64,000 nt of DNA from Levilactobacillus acidifarinae DSM 19394 = JCM 15949 (lineage in GTDB: Bacteria; Bacillota; Bacilli; Lactobacillales; Lactobacillaceae): assembly GCF_001434835.1 (NCBI RefSeq), contig NZ_AZDV01000007.1:1-64000 (forward strand), read 5' to 3'. The notes below the pieces were generated by a model. It did no database searches and was not told where the DNA came from. It worked only from the letters and a program-made list of their open reading frames with translations. Position numbers and translations under genes: made by a program. Positions 60,600 to 64,000 of the stretch are shown here, piece after piece (the stretch's first letter is position 1; every line of letters begins with the position of its first letter).

Positions 60600-61016
60600 A
60601 TGGCGGATGGCAAACAACCGCAAACGGCGAAGGTGCAACGCTTAGAAAACGAGTATACACGACGCTTGGCCCGACAGCAGGTTGCGGCCAAACAACCACA
60701 TCACGGGCTGAAACGCCGCCGAGTACGACGGATGGCGCGCATCCTAGCCATTTTTGCGGTCTTTGCGTTGATTTTGGGCATCCAACTGGTACGCACCAAC
60801 GCCAGTCTGCACCACGTGAATCAGCAGGTCACGACCAGTAAACAAAAGCTGGCGCAGACCAAGCAAACCAATGCGGAGTTAAAGTTAGAAGTCAAACAGT
60901 TAAATAACAAAGATTACTTAGGTCAGTTAATTCGCTCAAAGTATTATTACTCGAAATCGGGTGAGACCATCTACAGTCTTCCCGGCGACCACGCGAGTGA
61001 TGTGACGGCTAAGTAA
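60600..61016 (+). CDS. divIC: septum formation initiator DivIC
   Basis: The 138-residue single-pass division protein (FtsB/DivIC family) has a basic cytoplasmic N-terminus (KRRRVRR), one transmembrane helix (about 45-62), then a coiled coil (VNQQVTTSKQKLAQTKQTNAEL) and a conserved LIRSKYYYSKSGE end. It works with DivIB and FtsL at the septum. ATG 60600 follows GGGGTGA; a GTG at 60591 is a weaker choice. Confidence 0.92.
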   Translation: MADGKQPQTAKVQRLENEYTRRLARQQVAAKQPHHGLKRRRVRRMARILAIFAVFALILGIQLVRTNASLHHVNQQVTTSKQKLAQTKQTNAELKLEVKQLNNKDYLGQLIRSKYYYSKSGETIYSLPGDHASDVTAK

Positions 61017-61022
61017 GGATGA

Positions 61023-61067
61023 ATTCGTAAGCCCCCAGCAAGTAACCGGGGCTTGCGAATTTTTTTA
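61023..61067 (+). terminator. divIC terminator
   Basis: ATTCGTAAGCCCC pairs with GGGGCTTGCGAAT (one wobble), followed by seven T. The rest of the gap to 61357 holds only the next promoter. Confidence 0.85.
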
Positions 61068-61295
61068 ACCAATGAGGATTAGTTGCCCCGCCGGGATAAC
61101 CGGCGAGAAGTCGATTCTCTCTGGAGGAATGTTGCCGAAACATGGTAGACTAGATAGTGGTCAGGTCAAGTGATTTCCAGGTGAAAATAATCGTGAATCA
61201 AGCGCAGATCAGTGGGGCATGACCGACTGATTTTCTGAAAAACCGAAGGGGAATGAACCCCGGCCAATTCGCGTAAAATTCAAGATTTTGGCAGT

Positions 61296-61323
61296 TTGGG
61301 ATTGGCTTGAGTTGTGGTATACT
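61296..61323 (+). promoter_or_regulatory. promoter of the S1-domain gene
   Basis: TTGGGA (61296-61301), 16-base spacer, TGG-TATACT (61318-61323). Confidence 0.7.
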
Positions 61324-61357
61324 GAAAGCACTTATTTTAAGGAGGAACTTCTTGTTT

Positions 61358-61915
61358 ATGGCAATCGAGGTTGGAGCTAAGGTTTCCGGAAAGGTCTCTG
61401 GAATTACGAACTTTGGCGCATTTGTTGATTTGGGTGACCACAAGACCGGGTTAGTCCACATTAGTGAAATTTCTGACGGATACGTGAAGGACATCCACGA
61501 CGTTTTATCCGTAGGTGATGAGGTCACGGTTAAGGTCTTAACCGTGGGCAATGATGGGAAGATTGGGTTATCGATCCGTAAAGCGCAGGATCATCCCGCA
61601 TCCGAACACGCTCATCGACCACACAATAACGACCATCGCGATGAGCATCGTGGTGGGAATGAACACCGGGGGAACTTCCATAACAATGGGGGCGACCACG
61701 GTGACCATGGCCACGGCGGTCGGCGATTTGAGAACAACGGACCACGGGCCCACCATGGTTCAGCTAACGGTCGCTTTGCCGGTCATCACTCGAACCATAA
61801 AGAGAATTTTGACGACATGATGTCCGGGTTCTTGAAACAAAGTGAGGACCGTTTAGCAACGATCAAGCGCAATACCGAAGGGAAGCGTGGCGGTCGTGGC
61901 GGTCGGCGGAGTTAA
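61358..61915 (+). CDS. S1 RNA-binding domain protein (YabR-like) with His-rich tail
   Basis: The 185-residue protein has an N-terminal S1 domain (about 1-72: EVGAKVSGKVSGITNFGAFVDL, VHISEISDGYVKD, GKIGLSIRKA). A long tail follows (about 75-150), very rich in His, Gly, Asn and Asp, then a KENFDDMMSGFLKQSEDRLATIK helix and a GGRGGRR end, as in YabR. The tail is longer and more His-rich than the Bacillus protein. ATG 61358 gives the usual MAIEVG start. A TTG at 61352 is better spaced from AAGGAGG and is possible. Confidence 0.9.
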   Translation: MAIEVGAKVSGKVSGITNFGAFVDLGDHKTGLVHISEISDGYVKDIHDVLSVGDEVTVKVLTVGNDGKIGLSIRKAQDHPASEHAHRPHNNDHRDEHRGGNEHRGNFHNNGGDHGDHGHGGRRFENNGPRAHHGSANGRFAGHHSNHKENFDDMMSGFLKQSEDRLATIKRNTEGKRGGRGGRRS

Positions 61916-61942
61916 CGTCGGCCTTAACGCTTAGTAATGAAG

Positions 61943-61970
61943 AAAGGACCGCACGCGTTGCGGCCCTTTT
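61943..61970 (+). terminator. terminator before tilS
   Basis: AAAGG.CCGCA pairs with TTGCGG.CCTTT, followed by T residues. Confidence 0.8.
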
Positions 61971-62003
61971 GTTTATCTAGATTTAAAGAAGGGAACGACG
62001 AGC

Positions 62004-63389
62004 ATGACGTTGGCAGCGGACTTTCGACAGCATTGGCACGACCAGGCGTGGGGGGGACCACAACGCCTGGGATTAGTCGCCGTGTCAACGGGCGTCGATT
62101 CGATGGTCCTATTGGCCTTGCTATTAGGCCTACCACGCGCCGAGCGCCCACAGCTGACGGTGGTGCACGTCAATCACGAATTGCGCGCGCAGAGTCGTGA
62201 AGAAGAGGCCTTCTTGATGCGGTGGTGCGCCCAAGCAGGGGTTCCCTTGGTGGTCAAGCATTGGCCGTTAGTCGACCACCCCGCTCACGGTATGGAAGCG
62301 GCGGCGCGGCAATTCCGTTATGCCTTTTTTGCCGCCCAGCTGCAAGCCCAAACGGCCGACTGGGTGGCCACGGCGCACCAGGCCGATGAACAGGCCGAAA
62401 CCATGCTCTTAAAGCTACTACGGGGCGGCCAACTCGACCAACTCACGGGGATGGCGCCTAGTCGCCCCTTACCCCCGGGGCGAGTGATCCACCCGTTACT
62501 GCCCTTTACCAAGGCACAACTCCTGGAGTACGCTCAGCAGCACCAGATTCCCTGGTACGAGGATGCGACCAATCAAACTATGGTGGCCAGTCGCAACCGG
62601 GTTCGTCACCAGATTTTACCCGCCTTAAAACGGGAGAACCCCCGGGTGATCGACCATCTAGGCGATTACGGTCAGCAATTGGCGGCGGTTTTAGCGGTGG
62701 CGGACCGGACCTTAGACGCGGAGTTGGCAACGTTAATGACTAGCCGGCACCCGGCGACCGGTCAGATTGCCCCACTGTTAGCCCGCTCACCGGGGGAGCA
62801 ACGGTTATTATTGGCCCGGCTCATTAAGCGGGTGGCCCCAGCAATCAGTGCCCGGCCGGCCCACCTGACCCAAGCGTTGCAGCTGTTGGGAAATCCCCAA
62901 CGGGCGACCGGTACGGTGGCGTTAGGGGCTGGTTGGCAGATCAGCAAAGAGTACCGGACATTTTACGTAAAAAAAGCCGAAAAATTCGGAAAAAAATCCG
63001 TGAGTGATTTTAGTTTTATGGTAGACTTGAACCAATGGCAATCGGTTGGGGACAACTGGTTGTTGGGCGTTTTTTCAGCACCCGTTGCGGCAGAGCGGAC
63101 CCATCAAATTGGCTTAACAATCAGTGATTGGCCGTTGACCGTTCGTCCTTGGCGGTCGGGGGATCGACTGCAGTTAGCCGGGGGTCACCATCAGGCGGTT
63201 CGACGGGCGCTGATCAACGCAAAAGTCCCGCAGCAACAACGGTCGCAAGTGGCCGTTTTAGTTACCGCTCAGGGAACCGTGTTGGCGGCTCTGGGCGTTA
63301 AGTGGTCGGTCTTACCACCACGGCAACACACCACAACCTATTATATTGGCATACAGTCTGTATTGGCGAAAGGGGAACAGCATGAATAA
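62004..63389 (+). CDS. tilS: tRNA(Ile)-lysidine synthetase
   Basis: The 461-residue ATP-dependent enzyme changes C34 of tRNA-Ile(CAU) to lysidine so that it reads AUA. The PP-loop reads VSTGVDSM (28-33 STGVDS), where the second Gly of the common SGGxDS is Thr. [13 protein letters not shown], and the [12 protein letters not shown] helix follow, then two C-terminal domains. It overlaps hpt by eight bases, the conserved tilS-hpt order. AGAAGGGAACG precedes the ATG. Confidence 0.95.
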   Translation: MTLAADFRQHWHDQAWGGPQRLGLVAVSTGVDSMVLLALLLGLPRAERPQLTVVHVNHELRAQSREEEAFLMRWCAQAGVPLVVKHWPLVDHPAHGMEAAARQFRYAFFAAQLQAQTADWVATAHQADEQAETMLLKLLRGGQLDQLTGMAPSRPLPPGRVIHPLLPFTKAQLLEYAQQHQIPWYEDATNQTMVASRNRVRHQILPALKRENPRVIDHLGDYGQQLAAVLAVADRTLDAELATLMTSRHPATGQIAPLLARSPGEQRLLLARLIKRVAPAISARPAHLTQALQLLGNPQRATGTVALGAGWQISKEYRTFYVKKAEKFGKKSVSDFSFMVDLNQWQSVGDNWLLGVFSAPVAAERTHQIGLTISDWPLTVRPWRSGDRLQLAGGHHQAVRRALINAKVPQQQRSQVAVLVTAQGTVLAALGVKWSVLPPRQHTTTYYIGIQSVLAKGEQHE

Positions 63390-63924
63390 CGATATTGAAA
63401 AGGTCCTATATAGTGAGGAAGACATTGCCGCAGCCTGCAAACGGCTCGGTACTCAGCTGGCAGAAGATTACCAGGGGAAGACCCCATTAATCATCTGTGT
63501 TTTAAAAGGGGCCATCCTGTTTATGACGGACGTCATTCGGGACATGGACATTTACGCTGAAATTGATTTTATTGACGTGTCGAGTTACCACGGTGGGACG
63601 GCGTCAACCGGAACCATTACCTTATTGAAGGATTTGGATACGGATGTGAGTGGCCGCGATATTTTGTTAGTTGAAGACATTATCGATACGGGCCGGACGT
63701 TAAAGTACTTAGAGGACCTGTTGAAGGACCGGAATGCCAAGTCCATTAAGGTCTGCACGTTGATGGATAAACCCAGTGGCCGAGTGGTTGAAGCTAAGGC
63801 GGACTACGTTGGTTTTAACGTCCCAAGTGAGTTTGTGGTCGGCTATGGGTTGGACTACGAAGAAAAATATCGGAACCTCCCATACGTCGGTGTTTTAAAG
63901 CCAGCCGTTTACTCAGATAAATAA
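63382..63924 (+). CDS. hpt: hypoxanthine phosphoribosyltransferase
   Basis: The 180-residue purine salvage enzyme makes IMP and GMP from hypoxanthine and guanine with PRPP. The PRPP motif [10 protein letters not shown] spans 97-106, with the flexible loop [11 protein letters not shown] before it and [21 protein letters not shown] after. ATG 63382 follows AAAGGGGAACAG within the tilS 3' end. The 76 bases after it hold no gene; ftsH is the usual next gene but is not in the window. Confidence 0.96.
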   Translation: MNNDIEKVLYSEEDIAAACKRLGTQLAEDYQGKTPLIICVLKGAILFMTDVIRDMDIYAEIDFIDVSSYHGGTASTGTITLLKDLDTDVSGRDILLVEDIIDTGRTLKYLEDLLKDRNAKSIKVCTLMDKPSGRVVEAKADYVGFNVPSEFVVGYGLDYEEKYRNLPYVGVLKPAVYSDK

Positions 63925-64000
63925 TTAGTCAACGATAGTCAATTGTGATAACATCTTATTTAGTTAAAGGGCATAAGCTCTAAATTTCGTTCCTGTCTGT

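Overview
The window reads as a chromosomal segment of a Gram-positive lactic acid bacterium of the family Lactobacillaceae. GC looks slightly above 50 percent, so a Levilactobacillus-type genome is a reasonable guess (inference, not tested). Support comes from RpoE (delta), type B L31, a PyrR-controlled pyr operon, T-box leaders, a WxL/DUF916 surface cluster, the acetyl branch of lysine synthesis, and the mfd-yabM-yabO-divIC-yabR-tilS-hpt order shared with Bacillus. No tRNA, rRNA, intact insertion sequence, prophage or CRISPR array was recognised.

Layout. 0.2-3.5 kb: a small membrane protein, then a minus-strand operon lipL / HD phosphohydrolase / HAD phosphatase. 3.7-8.8 kb: DUF1934 protein, rpoE, pyrG with a reiterative-transcription-type attenuator, murA (fosfomycin-site Asp) and rpmE2. 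8.8-15.1 kb: a decayed sigma-factor gene, a T-box, a tandem array of an unrecognised structured repeat, a MetE-like gene, a Met T-box, a transsulfuration enzyme and a polar amino-acid ABC transporter. 15.3-24.1 kb: a long palindromic element and the pyrR-pyrB-pyrC-carA-carB-pyrD operon with two PyrR attenuators and a second array of the structured repeat before pyrD. 24.2-28.4 kb: sortase and a WxL cell-surface cluster. 28.5-36.6 kb: LysE-type exporter, LMW phosphatase, lemA-htpX, an orphan gene, murF, cshA and a secreted degenerate matrixin. 36.7-46.8 kb: lysine/diaminopimelate synthesis, with aspartokinase-dapF on the minus strand diverging from a lysine riboswitch and lysA-dapD-dapL-dapA-dapB-patA-asd. 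47-54.1 kb: a class I amidotransferase, acpS-alr-small ORF-mazF, a CBS/ACT protein, an L,D-transpeptidase with a structured leader, and ldh. 54.4-64 kb: pth, mfd, flippase, rqcP, divIC, S1 protein, tilS and hpt.

Functionally, pyrG and the pyr operon give pyrimidine synthesis with nucleotide-sensing attenuators. The met/cys block is controlled by tRNA-sensing T-boxes. The dap block makes diaminopimelate and lysine, and murA, murF, alr and the L,D-transpeptidase act in the peptidoglycan pathway that uses these precursors. The most unusual signal is the repeat family in two arrays (9701-10174 and 22887-23106). Its lead copies keep the same internal loops and hairpin loop while both helices change sequence but stay paired.
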